From an uncultured Pirellula sp. (GTDB lineage: Bacteria; Planctomycetota; Planctomycetia; Pirellulales; Pirellulaceae): 64,000 nt of DNA. The notes below the pieces were generated by a model that saw only the letters and a list, made by a program, of their open reading frames with translations, was not told where the DNA came from and did not search any database. The stretch is from contig CAIOHR010000344.1 in assembly GCA_903858115.1 (NCBI GenBank), forward strand, positions 1 to 64,000, read 5' to 3'. Of the stretch, positions 25,225 through 32,894 are shown piece after piece. A program made the position numbers and the translations under genes. Numbering within the stretch: the stretch's first letter is position 1; each line of letters opens with the position of its first letter.

Positions 25225-26667
25225 ATGTTTAAGACGTTGCTAAGTTTGTTTTTGGGGATGGGGGTGTTTTGTTGCACTCTTTTGGGACAGGACACACCCC
25301 TTGGGGACGCTCCTGTCGTTGCGGAAGCTGCCGTTACACAAGTTGCAGCACCGGCTGCGCCAGCAGCAGAACCACTTAATACGGGAGACCAAGCGTGGAT
25401 GCTGGCCTGCTCGGCAATGGTATTGCTCATGACGCCGGGGTTAGCCTTTTTCTATGGCGGACTGGTTGGTCGAAAGAACGTTTTGAGTATTTTGATGCAG
25501 TGCTTTATGTGCATGTGCATGATTACCATCCTGTGGGTCGTATGCGGGTACAGTATTGCCTTTTCGGGAACTGAGCTACCTGGCCCCGGGGGGCCATTTA
25601 TTGGTGACCCGATGACGCACTTCATGCTCAATGGAGTGGCAGACGACAAGTGCTTTGTTCCTGCTGGAGAAGTCAAGCTTGGTATTAGCCAGCAGACTTT
25701 TATGGTTTTCCAAATGATGTTCGCAATCATCACCCCTGGTTTGATCATCGGCGCATTTGCAGAACGGATGAAATTTGTTTCGTTCATGATTTTCACTGGC
25801 CTTTGGTCTTTGCTTGTTTACTGTCCAGTTTGCCACTGGGTTTGGTACGGCCCAACCAATCCATTCTTTGGGTTGGGTAGCTTCGCTGCATCGGACGCAA
25901 CACCAGAAGGCGCGTTGGATTTCGCAGGCGGAACTGTTGTTCACATCAATGCTGGTATCGCTGCCCTAGTGTGCTGCATCGTTTTGGGCCCACGTCGCGG
26001 ATACCCCAAACAAATCACCGCTCCACACAATCTGCCATTCGCAATCTTGGGTGCAGGAATTCTTTGGTTCGGTTGGTTTGGTTTCAACGGTGGAAGCGCT
26101 TTCGGAGCAAGTCCACAAGCAGTTCGAGCTTTCGTGACCACACAGATTGCAGCCGCTACTGCTGGTTTCCTGTGGAGCTTGATCGAGTTGGTTCGAAGCG
26201 GTCGGGCTACAGCATTGGGAATGATTACCGGTGCGGTTGCAGGATTGGTTGCCATCACACCAGCAGCTGGTTTTGTTAGTCCCGCGTCCGCGATTGCCAT
26301 CGGAGCTGGCGGAACGATCATCAGCTACATTTTCGTCGCGTTCGTCAAACCAGCTTTGAAGTACGATGACTCGCTCGATGTTTTCGGCGTTCACGGGATG
26401 GCGGGAATTTGGGGCGCGATTGCGACGGGCATATTTGCACTTTCCGGTTACGGAGTGAACAGAGCCGGTGGTCTCATCAACGGAAATTCTGCACAGGTCG
26501 TTTCCCAGCTATGGGCAGTTGGCGTCACCATTATTTACTCGGGGGTCGTCTCCTTTGTACTACTGAAGCTGATTGAACTGACGATCGGTCTTCGATGTAC
26601 AGAAGACGCCGAAAAGATGGGACTCGATTTGAGCGATCACGCTGAAGCTGCTTATACGATTTCCTAA
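25225..26667 (+). CDS. amtB: Ammonium transporter (Amt/AmtB)
   Basis: Inner-membrane channel that takes up ammonium, 480 residues. A signal peptide (about 1-22) and an Ala/Pro linker precede eleven expected membrane helices beginning near residue 55. Amt landmarks are 'TPGLAFFYGGLVGRKNVLS', the first pore His in 'YCPVCHWVWYG', 'VHINAGIAAL', and the second pore His in 'DVFGVHGMAGIWG'. RBS GGAG lies a few bases before the ATG. No glnK/PII gene is adjacent, which is atypical. A strong intrinsic terminator follows. Confidence 0.94.
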   Translation: MFKTLLSLFLGMGVFCCTLLGQDTPLGDAPVVAEAAVTQVAAPAAPAAEPLNTGDQAWMLACSAMVLLMTPGLAFFYGGLVGRKNVLSILMQCFMCMCMITILWVVCGYSIAFSGTELPGPGGPFIGDPMTHFMLNGVADDKCFVPAGEVKLGISQQTFMVFQMMFAIITPGLIIGAFAERMKFVSFMIFTGLWSLLVYCPVCHWVWYGPTNPFFGLGSFAASDATPEGALDFAGGTVVHINAGIAALVCCIVLGPRRGYPKQITAPHNLPFAILGAGILWFGWFGFNGGSAFGASPQAVRAFVTTQIAAATAGFLWSLIELVRSGRATALGMITGAVAGLVAITPAAGFVSPASAIAIGAGGTIISYIFVAFVKPALKYDDSLDVFGVHGMAGIWGAIATGIFALSGYGVNRAGGLINGNSAQVVSQLWAVGVTIIYSGVVSFVLLKLIELTIGLRCTEDAEKMGLDLSDHAEAAYTIS

Positions 26668-26700
26668 TTGCTCTGAAGCAATGGCTGATTCAGAAAGACA

Positions 26701-26730
26701 AAAGGCCGCACTTTTAGTGCGGCCTTTTTT
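26701..26730 (+). terminator. Intrinsic terminator of the ammonium transporter gene
   Basis: An 11-bp perfect stem (AAAGGCCGCAC / GTGCGGCCTTT) with a 5-nt loop ends in a run of six T. It is about 33 bp after the amtB stop and is the clearest terminator in the window. Confidence 0.93.
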
Positions 26731-26844
26731 GTGTCTCTTTTTCTATACGGGATATGCGGATACACTTGGGCTAGCGCTCAACACCTTACTGCAATCTTGA
26801 CAAGATAGCACTCCGCAAACTCGCGAAGCCGAATCATAGCCAAT

Positions 26845-27645
26845 ATGCCAACTCCAATTCAATTAGTCATTCACGGTGCATCTGGGCGAAACGGTAAGCG
26901 GCTGGTTGCACTGGGCAGTGTCGACCCCGACGTCAAGTTAGTGGGTGCGATCGTTCGCCCAAATTCTCCCAGCCTGGGAGAAGACGCAGGCGTTCAAGCG
27001 GGAGTTGCTGCGCTTGGATTATCGATGAGCGCGGTATGGCCGACCGTGGCAGATGTTGCTATCGATTTCTCTTCCCCCGAAGGAAGCCAGCATGCCCTGG
27101 ACCATTGCGCGTCTAGCAAAACGCCACTAGTAATCGCCTCCACGGGGCTGTCGCCGTCTCAGATCGAATCTATCGAGAGAGCTTCGAAGTTGATACCTAT
27201 TTGCTATGCTCCGAATATGAGCGTAGCGGTCAATTTGACGATGAAGTTGGTCGAGCATGCGGCCCGAGCTCTCAAAACAGTGACGGGCGGCGCTGACGTC
27301 GAGATCATCGAACGCCACCATCGATTCAAAGAGGATAGCCCTAGCGGAACGGCGCTCAAGTTTGGACAAATCGTTGCCAAAGAGATGTCGCTTGATTCGC
27401 ATGTGCACGGTAGAGAAGGATTGTGCGGAAAGCGCCCGCACAACGAAATTGGTTATCATGCTGTTCGTGTTGGGGATGATGCGGGGCAACATACGATTGT
27501 TTTCGGCATGATGGGGGAGACGATTGAGTTGCGAGTAGCCGCATCCAATCGGGACTGTTACGCAAGCGGCGCCATAGCAGCGGCCAAGTGGCTTGTTGGG
27601 AAACCACCGAAGATCTACTCCATGTTCGATGTCTTGGGCCTTTAG
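26845..27645 (+). CDS. dapB: 4-hydroxy-tetrahydrodipicolinate reductase
   Basis: NAD(P)H-dependent step of the lysine/diaminopimelate pathway, needed for meso-DAP and lysine. 266 residues. The N-terminal Rossmann motif is 'VIHGASGRNGKRLV', and the substrate loop is 'EIIERHHRFKEDSPSGTAL', with the His-His and Lys of the family, though Asp-Ala-Pro is Asp-Ser-Pro here. 'GEHTI'-type turn appears as 'GQHTIVFGMMGETIEL'. No clear RBS. It is 115 bp after the amtB terminator, so it has its own promoter; the small protein downstream begins 30 bp later. Confidence 0.94.
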   Translation: MPTPIQLVIHGASGRNGKRLVALGSVDPDVKLVGAIVRPNSPSLGEDAGVQAGVAALGLSMSAVWPTVADVAIDFSSPEGSQHALDHCASSKTPLVIASTGLSPSQIESIERASKLIPICYAPNMSVAVNLTMKLVEHAARALKTVTGGADVEIIERHHRFKEDSPSGTALKFGQIVAKEMSLDSHVHGREGLCGKRPHNEIGYHAVRVGDDAGQHTIVFGMMGETIELRVAASNRDCYASGAIAAAKWLVGKPPKIYSMFDVLGL

Positions 27646-27675
27646 TTTTGAGGGTCATCAACATAGCGATGCAAA

Positions 27676-28044
27676 ATGGCTAGATGCGACCAAGGCTATT
27701 TGTGCCGTGTTTGCGGCGAAGAAGTCGAACACATTACCGACAGCGAACTTTATCTTCGATATGTGATCGGTGAAGTTGATCCGGAGATCCTACACACGAG
27801 TCCAGAGTGTCATTTGCAATGCGCACCCGCATTTGCCCAGTTCGTCCAAGACGAAAGATTCGAAAGCATGGTTTGTAATGATCCATTCTTCTCGAAAGAT
27901 CAATTAGACGCTTCGTTTGTCAAATCGCGAACCGAATTGGTTTCGCGAGGCTACGCACGACTTTGGGAGTTACGGAAGGAGCGACGCAAGCCGCTGACTG
28001 TGATCGAATATCCACTCCCTGAATTCCTTCCCAGGTGGAAGTGA
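27676..28044 (+). CDS. Small cysteine-containing protein of unknown function
   Basis: 122 residues, not recognised. The N-terminus has a CRVCGE pair and a later 'SPECHLQC' pair, giving CxxC...CxxxC, which could hold one zinc ion. The rest is charged and helical, ending in 'PLPEFLPRWK'. No signal peptide or membrane segment. It starts 30 bp after dapB on the same strand and is probably co-transcribed. Coding is supported by the even codon use and absence of a better frame. Confidence 0.7.
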   Translation: MARCDQGYLCRVCGEEVEHITDSELYLRYVIGEVDPEILHTSPECHLQCAPAFAQFVQDERFESMVCNDPFFSKDQLDASFVKSRTELVSRGYARLWELRKERRKPLTVIEYPLPEFLPRWK

Positions 28045-28084
28045 GGCGTGGCATCAATCCGCGACAGCAGACTCAATGGATCGC

Positions 28085-28138
28085 TCAGAGATACATTCCT
28101 GGACAGGCGCTGTATTCGAGTCTGCGATAGTCATAGGG
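28085..28138 (-). pseudogene. Relic of the 3' end of a second prepilin peptidase gene
   Basis: This stretch aligns with the last codons and stop of the intact prepilin peptidase gene at 29098-29152: by hand about 48 of 59 positions match, with a single-base gap. Read with one frameshift it encodes PMTIA then LEYSACPGMYL and a stop, against PMTIAALGYFAFQGMYL and a stop. The body of the gene is gone. It lies just downstream of the first flp gene, as the intact peptidase lies downstream of the second. Confidence 0.75.
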
Positions 28139-28142
28139 CAAG

Positions 28143-28161
28143 AATGTCAGATTCAATCTGA
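28143..28161. repeat. Hairpin after flp copy 1
   Basis: TGTCAGATT / AATCTGACA around one base. A matching but imperfect element (TGTCAGA...TCTGACA) lies at about 29918-29937 after flp copy 2. Both are downstream of a pilin gene and may be 3' processing or stability hairpins; neither has a strong T run on the minus strand. Confidence 0.6.
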
Positions 28162-28204
28162 CAAAATTCTTCCGATCTGATCAACTGGAGCGGGTAAAGA
28201 TCGA

Positions 28205-28393
28205 CTAAGTCGCTCCGCCCGTACCAAGTTGGTTTGCCACGTTGGTGAAAGTCGTCTTCGCTTTTGTTCCAATGCTGGTAACTGCTGTCAAGCAAACAAC
28301 GACAATCAAGGACAACATAACAGCGTATTCAACTGCTGTTGGTCCGTCTTCGCTCTTCAAAAATCGCTTCAATTTCATGGCTAGGCTCTTCAT
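28205..28393 (-). CDS. flp: Flp/Fap-type type IVb pilin (copy 1)
   Basis: 62-residue prepilin of the Flp family, the major subunit of Tad pili used for surface attachment. The class IVb processing site is clear: a charged leader ending 'FLKSEDG', cleavage after Gly17, Glu at +5 and Tyr at +6 of the mature protein ('PTAVEYAVMLSLIVVVCLTAV'). It differs from copy 2 at seven of 62 residues, all but one in the C-terminal third. RBS GGAGGG precedes the ATG. Longer frames upstream run into the leader region. Confidence 0.93.
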   Translation of the reverse strand: MKSLAMKLKRFLKSEDGPTAVEYAVMLSLIVVVCLTAVTSIGTKAKTTFTNVANQLGTGGAT

Positions 28394-28558
28394 AGTACCC
28401 TCCGACAGGTATTTTTCGGTGTTCCCGAGCAAACAAGAGGTAAAACCCCTGAGGGCAAGGCAGAATTCATCGCAACGAATCCTACTTTCCGGGGGTGAGT
28501 AGGTCGACCACACGATTGCATGCTCCGACCGGCGGTTCGACTAAACACCGCTAATCGA
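28394..28558 (-). promoter_or_regulatory. Long conserved leader of flp copy 1
   Basis: About 158 nt from the expected transcription start to the ATG, parallel in length and much of its sequence to the leader of copy 2. Shared blocks include GGAGGGTACTATG, TACCTGTCGGAGG, CTCTTGTTTGC, TGCCTTGCC and CCCCCGG. No known riboswitch class was recognised. Confidence 0.6.
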
Positions 28559-28586
28559 AGGATAGGACGCAACTAGTGTATGTCAA
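28559..28586 (-). promoter_or_regulatory. Promoter of flp copy 1
   Basis: On the minus strand TTGACA (28581-28586) and TATCCT (28559-28564) are 16 bp apart. The -35 overlaps a near-palindrome GTCAGAATTTGAC. Copy 2 has the same arrangement, which supports it as real. Confidence 0.75.
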
Positions 28587-29097
28587 ATTCTGACCTATAC
28601 GAAGTTTGATAGTTCTTTATTGTCTTTCCGATTGCAAAAAACATTCAGCATCGCGAGTTTGAGAATTGAGCACTGTAGGAATTACGATACCCCGTCGCAT
28701 CCACGTTTGCCTACCTAACGATGCGGTCTTAGTGATGTGAGCTTTTCAAAGTTACCAAAAGCTCACTTCGCCGCTTAGGTGAAGGATTGCTTCCCGGCAA
28801 GAAGGAAATGCCGAGGACAGAAAGAGTGCATGATACGTAAACAAAAATCTTCATGCCCGCGCAAATTTTTAGGCCGATGAGATTCACACGCAACGCTTCG
28901 TCGTTGAGCTGGTCGACGACTAATGAATTCGACGTGTATTCTCGTATTACGGTTTAATCGCCGTTTACCTTGTTCGAGCATTCATGTCCTGAGTTCCTGC
29001 ACCGATCGAAAGAATAGATCAACAAGAATTCTATCAGGCCGGCTGAGAACAGTCGTCCAACGAACCACTCACTTGCGTCTCAAAGCGAATCTATCGC
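28587..29097. other. Spacer between the prepilin peptidase and flp copy 1
   Basis: About 510 bp with no supportable gene. One perfect 10-bp hairpin (GTGAGCTTTT / AAAAGCTCAC, 28737-28766, 10-nt loop) is present, without a following T run. It may mark the end of the peptidase transcript. Confidence 0.55.
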
Positions 29098-29658
29098 TTA
29101 GAGATACATACCTTGGAATGCGAAGTATCCGAGTGCAGCGATGGTCATAGGGATGCCGTAGGGGAGCAAGTACATGCGTGACTTGCGTTCTGCTGCACGC
29201 TGGAACAATGCTTCAGGATCTCGCACTTCGACGAATTCGCCGAGTAGCATATTAAACTGCTGAAGATGCTTCTTCCATCGACCCGAGTAGGCGATCATGC
29301 CGATAGCCATGACTCCACCCACAATAGCGGTAACAGCGAAGATATTCCACGTATGCTCTGCATGCACCCAAGCCCCGATGCCAGCAAGCAGTTTCACGTC
29401 GCCGGCGCCCATTCCGCCGACCATATAGATGCCGTAGAGCAGAGCCAATCCGAATACAGTTGCCAGCAAACTCCATCCGAGCCCGCTCCAACCGCCGTAG
29501 GCAAAGCTGAAAAGCCAACCCGATACTATCATTGGAAAAGTGATCCAATTCGGGACTTTGAGTTTCCAGCCATCGATCACCGCAGCGACGACGAGCACGA
29601 TAGAAACAAGCCAAATGTGCCAGTTTGCCAAAACACCATCCACGAATGTATCGTTCAT
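29098..29658 (-). CDS. Prepilin peptidase, TadV/CpaA type (A24)
   Basis: Polytopic membrane aspartyl protease, 186 residues, that removes the Flp leader peptide. Both catalytic aspartates are visible: Asp in 'AAVIDGWKLKVPN' near residue 29 and Asp in 'GGMGAGDVKLLAGIG' near residue 85, the GxGD signature. The short form lacks the N-methylation domain, as usual in Tad systems. ATG at 29658 is preceded by GGAG; an in-frame upstream start is less likely. It follows a 36-residue membrane peptide and flp copy 2 on the same strand. Confidence 0.9.
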   Translation of the reverse strand: MNDTFVDGVLANWHIWLVSIVLVVAAVIDGWKLKVPNWITFPMIVSGWLFSFAYGGWSGLGWSLLATVFGLALLYGIYMVGGMGAGDVKLLAGIGAWVHAEHTWNIFAVTAIVGGVMAIGMIAYSGRWKKHLQQFNMLLGEFVEVRDPEALFQRAAERKSRMYLLPYGIPMTIAALGYFAFQGMYL

Positions 29659-29710
29659 CCCAACAACTCCAGTCGACGATAACAACTCAACCAACGTTAA
29701 AGAAAAAGGT

Positions 29711-29821
29711 TTACCGAGGGGCCATCAGCCACGCAGTAGCAACAGCAAAGAGCGTACCGGCAAAACAAATCAGTTCCCAAAGACTGCTTACAGCCTCGAT
29801 AGGGAAAAACGTCTGCGACAT
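29711..29821 (-). CDS. 36-residue membrane peptide in the Flp locus
   Basis: Too short for usual gene finders but well supported: AGGAG lies at a proper distance from the ATG, and the peptide has a short polar N-terminus (MSQTFFPIEAV) and one hydrophobic segment (about 12-33, 'LWELICFAGTLFAVATAWL'). It lies between flp copy 2 and the prepilin peptidase, on the same strand. It has no Flp processing site. Function unknown; a small partner of the pilus or the peptidase is a reasonable guess. Confidence 0.65.
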   Translation of the reverse strand: MSQTFFPIEAVSSLWELICFAGTLFAVATAWLMAPR

Positions 29822-29868
29822 GGTAACTCTCCTGAACGGTTGTAAGTTTATTGCACCAAGCCGGGTGA

Positions 29869-29893
29869 GCTGCGTGGACAGTATCCACACAGC
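29869..29893. repeat. Hairpin between flp copy 2 and the small membrane peptide
   Basis: GCTGCGTGGA / TCCACACAGC form a 10-bp stem with one G-U-type mismatch around a 5-nt loop. It may partly end or process the flp transcript so that pilin is made in excess over the peptidase. Only a weak T stretch follows. Confidence 0.5.
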
Positions 29894-29974
29894 CCCCGGA
29901 GTTGGTGTTCCATAGAATGTCAGATCAATTCTGACAAAGGAATCCGCTCGAGTTCTCGAACAGATTGAATCGAA

Positions 29975-30163
29975 CTAGGAAGCGCCGCCGGAACCAAGTT
30001 GGTTTGCAACGTTGGTGAAAGTCGAGCTTGCGTTCTTACCGATGCTGGTAACAGCAGTCAAGCAAACAACGACAATCAAGGACAGCATAACAGCGTATTC
30101 AACTGCTGTTGGTCCATCTTCACTCTTCAAAAATCGCTTTAGTTTCATGGCGAGGTTTTTCAT
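29975..30163 (-). CDS. flp: Flp/Fap-type type IVb pilin (copy 2)
   Basis: 62 residues, 55 identical to copy 1, with the same leader, the same Gly17 cleavage site and the same mature N-terminus; differences cluster around residues 43-47 and the last four positions. It is followed on the same strand by the small membrane peptide and the prepilin peptidase, so this is the complete member of the duplicated unit. RBS GGAGGG precedes the ATG. Confidence 0.93.
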   Translation of the reverse strand: MKNLAMKLKRFLKSEDGPTAVEYAVMLSLIVVVCLTAVTSIGKNASSTFTNVANQLGSGGAS

Positions 30164-30327
30164 AGTACCCTCCGACAGGTATTACCGGTATTACCGGCAA
30201 ACAAGAGATAAAACCCTCGCAGGCAAGGCAAAATTCGTCGCCACGAATTTTGCTCCCCGGGGGCAGGCAGGCCGTACAAAAAAAGGTTCTTTCTACGGCG
30301 GCATTTCAACTCGAAAACGCCACACGA
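30164..30327 (-). promoter_or_regulatory. Long conserved leader of flp copy 2
   Basis: About 158 nt between the expected start of transcription and the ATG. It holds a perfect 11-bp stem with a 4-nt loop (30228-30253) and a CCGGTA/TACCGG hairpin near 30186-30199. The large stem is eroded in copy 1, where only a weaker pairing remains, while the blocks nearest the ATG are conserved. Confidence 0.6.
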
Positions 30328-30355
30328 AGAATAGGACACGAATAGCACATGTCAA
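30328..30355 (-). promoter_or_regulatory. Promoter of flp copy 2
   Basis: On the minus strand TTGACA (30350-30355), 16 bp, then TATTCT (30328-30333). The -35 overlaps a perfect palindrome GTCAAAATTTGAC. Spacing matches the promoter of copy 1. Confidence 0.75.
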
Positions 30356-30492
30356 ATTTTGACTGTCGCGAAGTCTGGGAATTCTCAAGTGTTTTTGCTG
30401 ATTAAGTAAAACTATCGGCTCTTCTTGGTAGCGTGATTAGGACTGTATCATTTACAACGACTTGCCCTATCCCGAATTCTTTGCCTGTCCGC

Positions 30493-30498
30493 TATAAT
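30493..30498 (+). promoter_or_regulatory. Isolated perfect -10 box before the TPR gene
   Basis: TATAAT at 30493-30498, about 40 bp before the ATG at 30539. No matching -35 at 16-18 bp was found, so the assignment is tentative. Confidence 0.3.
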
Positions 30499-30538
30499 CG
30501 CCGTTTTCGAACAATTCAGAATTTACTCAGATTTTTAC

Positions 30539-30871
30539 ATGACAACAACCAAAGAGCGATTCAAAGAAGCGGAGACTCTCAAAGATCAAGGCAAGATAGA
30601 GGAAGCTCGCGATGTATTGGAAAGCATCCTCGTAGACTCTCCAGACCATGTGCTTTCGCATCTGACCCTCGCACGTATATTCACGCAACTGGGCGTTCAC
30701 AACAGAGCTTGCAGTCACGCAGAGCAAGCTTGTCAGTTGGAGCCAAACGAGGCATTCAATTATACCATCCTAAGTGTCACCTACCAAAAGGCCTGGGCAG
30801 GTACTCAAGACCAACGCTTCATTCAGTTAGCCGAAGATGCTATGGCCCGATCTAGAATGCTTGGCGGCTAA
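30539..30871 (+). CDS. Small TPR protein
   Basis: 110-residue cytoplasmic protein made almost entirely of tetratricopeptide-type helices: 'AETLKDQGKIEEARDVLESIL', 'HLTLARIFTQLGVHNRACSHAEQA', 'FNYTILSVTYQKAW'. TPRs mediate protein contacts; the partner is unknown. No signal peptide. It stands alone between the divergent flp promoter and the isomerase gene. Confidence 0.8.
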   Translation: MTTTKERFKEAETLKDQGKIEEARDVLESILVDSPDHVLSHLTLARIFTQLGVHNRACSHAEQACQLEPNEAFNYTILSVTYQKAWAGTQDQRFIQLAEDAMARSRMLGG

Positions 30872-30985
30872 TGAACCGCCATCGTTCGAAAGCTTATTCA
30901 CATTCGAGACTCGACCAGCAGTTGGTTCGTCCTTGCCCCACCGTTAACTATTGATCATCAGTATTCCATTCAATCGGAGATCGTT

Positions 30986-31837
30986 ATGACGCTTGCCCCA
31001 TGGTCATTGGGTGTTTTTACCAGTATCGATGCTGGGCTCGGTGTTCAGCTCGAGGTTGCCAGGGAACTCGGCGTACCCACTATCCAGTTGCATACCCCCC
31101 ATGCGGAAGGACGAACGCCCGAAGCTGCGGAGAAGTTTGTCCGGAAACTGAAGGACTATGGAATCGAGTTAACTTGCGTCTTCGGTGGCTTCGAAGGAGA
31201 AAGTTATGCGGATATACCGACGGTTGAACGAACCATTGGACTTGTACCTCGCGAAACCCGCGATGCCCGTCTCGTCGAAATGAAAGAGATATCGGACTTC
31301 ACCCGCCTTCTCGGTTGCTCTGTGATCGGACTTCACGTCGGCGTAGTGCCGCATGATCGCGGATCAAGAGACTATGCGGAAGTTATTGATATTACTCGTC
31401 AGCTTTGCGATCACGCTGCCAGAAATGGCCAAGCAGTTCACTTGGAAACTGGGCAGGAAACAGCGGAAGCGTTGCTGAAGTATATTGAAGATGCGGAACG
31501 AAAGAATCTGTTTATCAACTTCGATCCCGCAAACATGATTCTCTACGGCACGGGCGAACCGATTCCAGCCTTGAAGATGGTCGGGAAGTACGTGCGCAGC
31601 GTGCATTGCAAAGACGGCACCTGGAGCGATCAACCCGGCGTCACTTGGGGGCGTGAAGTGCCTCTTGGAAAAGGTGATGTCGACATGCGAGCTTATCTTT
31701 CAACCCTCAAGGAAATCGGCTACACAGGGCCTCTTACCATCGAGCGAGAAATCCCGCAGGAGCCTGAACGCCAAAAGGCAGAGATATTGCATGCGACAGG
31801 ATTGCTCGAACAATTGAAGAAAGAAATCTTGGGTTAG
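30986..31837 (+). CDS. Sugar phosphate isomerase/epimerase (xylose isomerase-like TIM barrel)
   Basis: 283-residue member of the AP-endonuclease-2/xylose-isomerase-like superfamily. Metal ligands are likely in 'AVHLETGQET' (Glu), 'LFINFDPANMI' (Asp and Asn), 'VRSVHCKDG' (His and Asp) and 'LTIEREIP' (Glu). The exact sugar is not evident. RBS GGAG precedes the ATG. It lies upstream of an SDR reductase and a KDG-kinase-like gene in the same direction, with gaps of about 130 and 110 bp, suggesting a shared role in sugar-acid or polysaccharide breakdown. Confidence 0.87.
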   Translation: MTLAPWSLGVFTSIDAGLGVQLEVARELGVPTIQLHTPHAEGRTPEAAEKFVRKLKDYGIELTCVFGGFEGESYADIPTVERTIGLVPRETRDARLVEMKEISDFTRLLGCSVIGLHVGVVPHDRGSRDYAEVIDITRQLCDHAARNGQAVHLETGQETAEALLKYIEDAERKNLFINFDPANMILYGTGEPIPALKMVGKYVRSVHCKDGTWSDQPGVTWGREVPLGKGDVDMRAYLSTLKEIGYTGPLTIEREIPQEPERQKAEILHATGLLEQLKKEILG

Positions 31838-31968
31838 GTCTAATGACTCGCCTACCAAGGAACATAACGTATCACCAACATCCAATCGATACATCAACAT
31901 TTGCCCTCATCAACCCTCGGTCTTGTCATAGGCTACGGAGTTGTCCTTTTACTTCCTAGAAGATTCCC

Positions 31969-32784
31969 ATGAGCCATTCCAATCTATTTAAACTCGATAA
32001 CCAAGTCGCCGTGGTTATCGGCGGGACCGGTAGTCTCGGCGGTGCCATGGCGTCTGCGCTCGGAAACGCTGGCGCTCGCGTAGCCATCCTCGGCCGAAGT
32101 GCAGAACGAGGCATGCATCGGGCCGAAGAAATTCGTCGCGAAGGAGGTGAAGCCGTGTTCCACACCGCCGATGCCCTCGATAGAGACTCATTATCCAAAG
32201 CCCGCGACATGATCGAGCGGACCCTGGGACCAGTTGATATCCTCGTCAACGCCGCCGGCGGAAACCAAGCGAAGGCGACCCTTCAGCCCGGAGACGACTT
32301 TTGCCAGCTGTCCCTCGATGCATGGAACAGCGTCTTTGAATTGAATCTCATCGGCGGGACTGTGCTGCCATGCCAAGTCTTCGGGGAAACGATGCTACTT
32401 CGCAATGCCGGAAGCATTATCAATATTGCTTCTATGTCGGGCATCGTTCCACTCTCACGCGTTGTGGCTTATTCAGCGGCCAAGGCAGCTGTCATCAACT
32501 TCACCAAGTTTATGGCAAGAGAGTGGGCGGGGCGAGGAATTCGCGTCAACTGCATTAGCCCTGGTTTTTTCCCAGCAGAACAAAACCAAGGTCTCCTCTA
32601 TAACCAGGATGGAAGCTTATCCCCACGCGGACAGCAGATCATCAACCATACTCCCGCTGGCAGGTTTGGTTACGCCCATGAACTATCGGGTGCCGTTCTG
32701 TTTTTGGCCGCTTCCGGAGCATCGTCCTTCGTAAATGGTCACAACTTGGTCGTTGACGGTGGATTTTCTTCGACAACAATCTAG
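31969..32784 (+). CDS. SDR oxidoreductase, UxuB (fructuronate reductase)-like
   Basis: 271-residue short-chain dehydrogenase. Motifs: GGTGSLGGAMA for NAD(P) binding, NAAGG, catalytic Ser in 'INIASMSG', and YSAAK. The C-terminal 'RGQQIINHTPAGRFG' preceded by 'FFPAEQNQGLL' is typical of SDR-type D-mannonate/fructuronate oxidoreductases. That step precedes formation of 2-keto-3-deoxygluconate, and the next gene is a KDG-kinase-like enzyme, so the two would act in sequence. A mannonate dehydratase is not in this window. Confidence 0.85.
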   Translation: MSHSNLFKLDNQVAVVIGGTGSLGGAMASALGNAGARVAILGRSAERGMHRAEEIRREGGEAVFHTADALDRDSLSKARDMIERTLGPVDILVNAAGGNQAKATLQPGDDFCQLSLDAWNSVFELNLIGGTVLPCQVFGETMLLRNAGSIINIASMSGIVPLSRVVAYSAAKAAVINFTKFMAREWAGRGIRVNCISPGFFPAEQNQGLLYNQDGSLSPRGQQIINHTPAGRFGYAHELSGAVLFLAASGASSFVNGHNLVVDGGFSSTTI

Positions 32785-32894
32785 CGGCTTAGCTAATTCC
32801 TCTCACCTGTCGGGTGCGACCACTAGCTCACAACCATCTACTATTTCGATGACACGATTTGCCTTTACGGAGACGTAATGGCTCAGGAGACACA

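Noticed and set aside
29266..29915. Plus-strand frames over the prepilin peptidase and small peptide
   Set aside because: They are antisense to well supported genes and lack protein-like character.
28394..30327. Pilin leaders considered as cyclic-di-GMP riboswitches
   Set aside because: The conserved GEMM core sequences were not found by eye; left as an unnamed leader.
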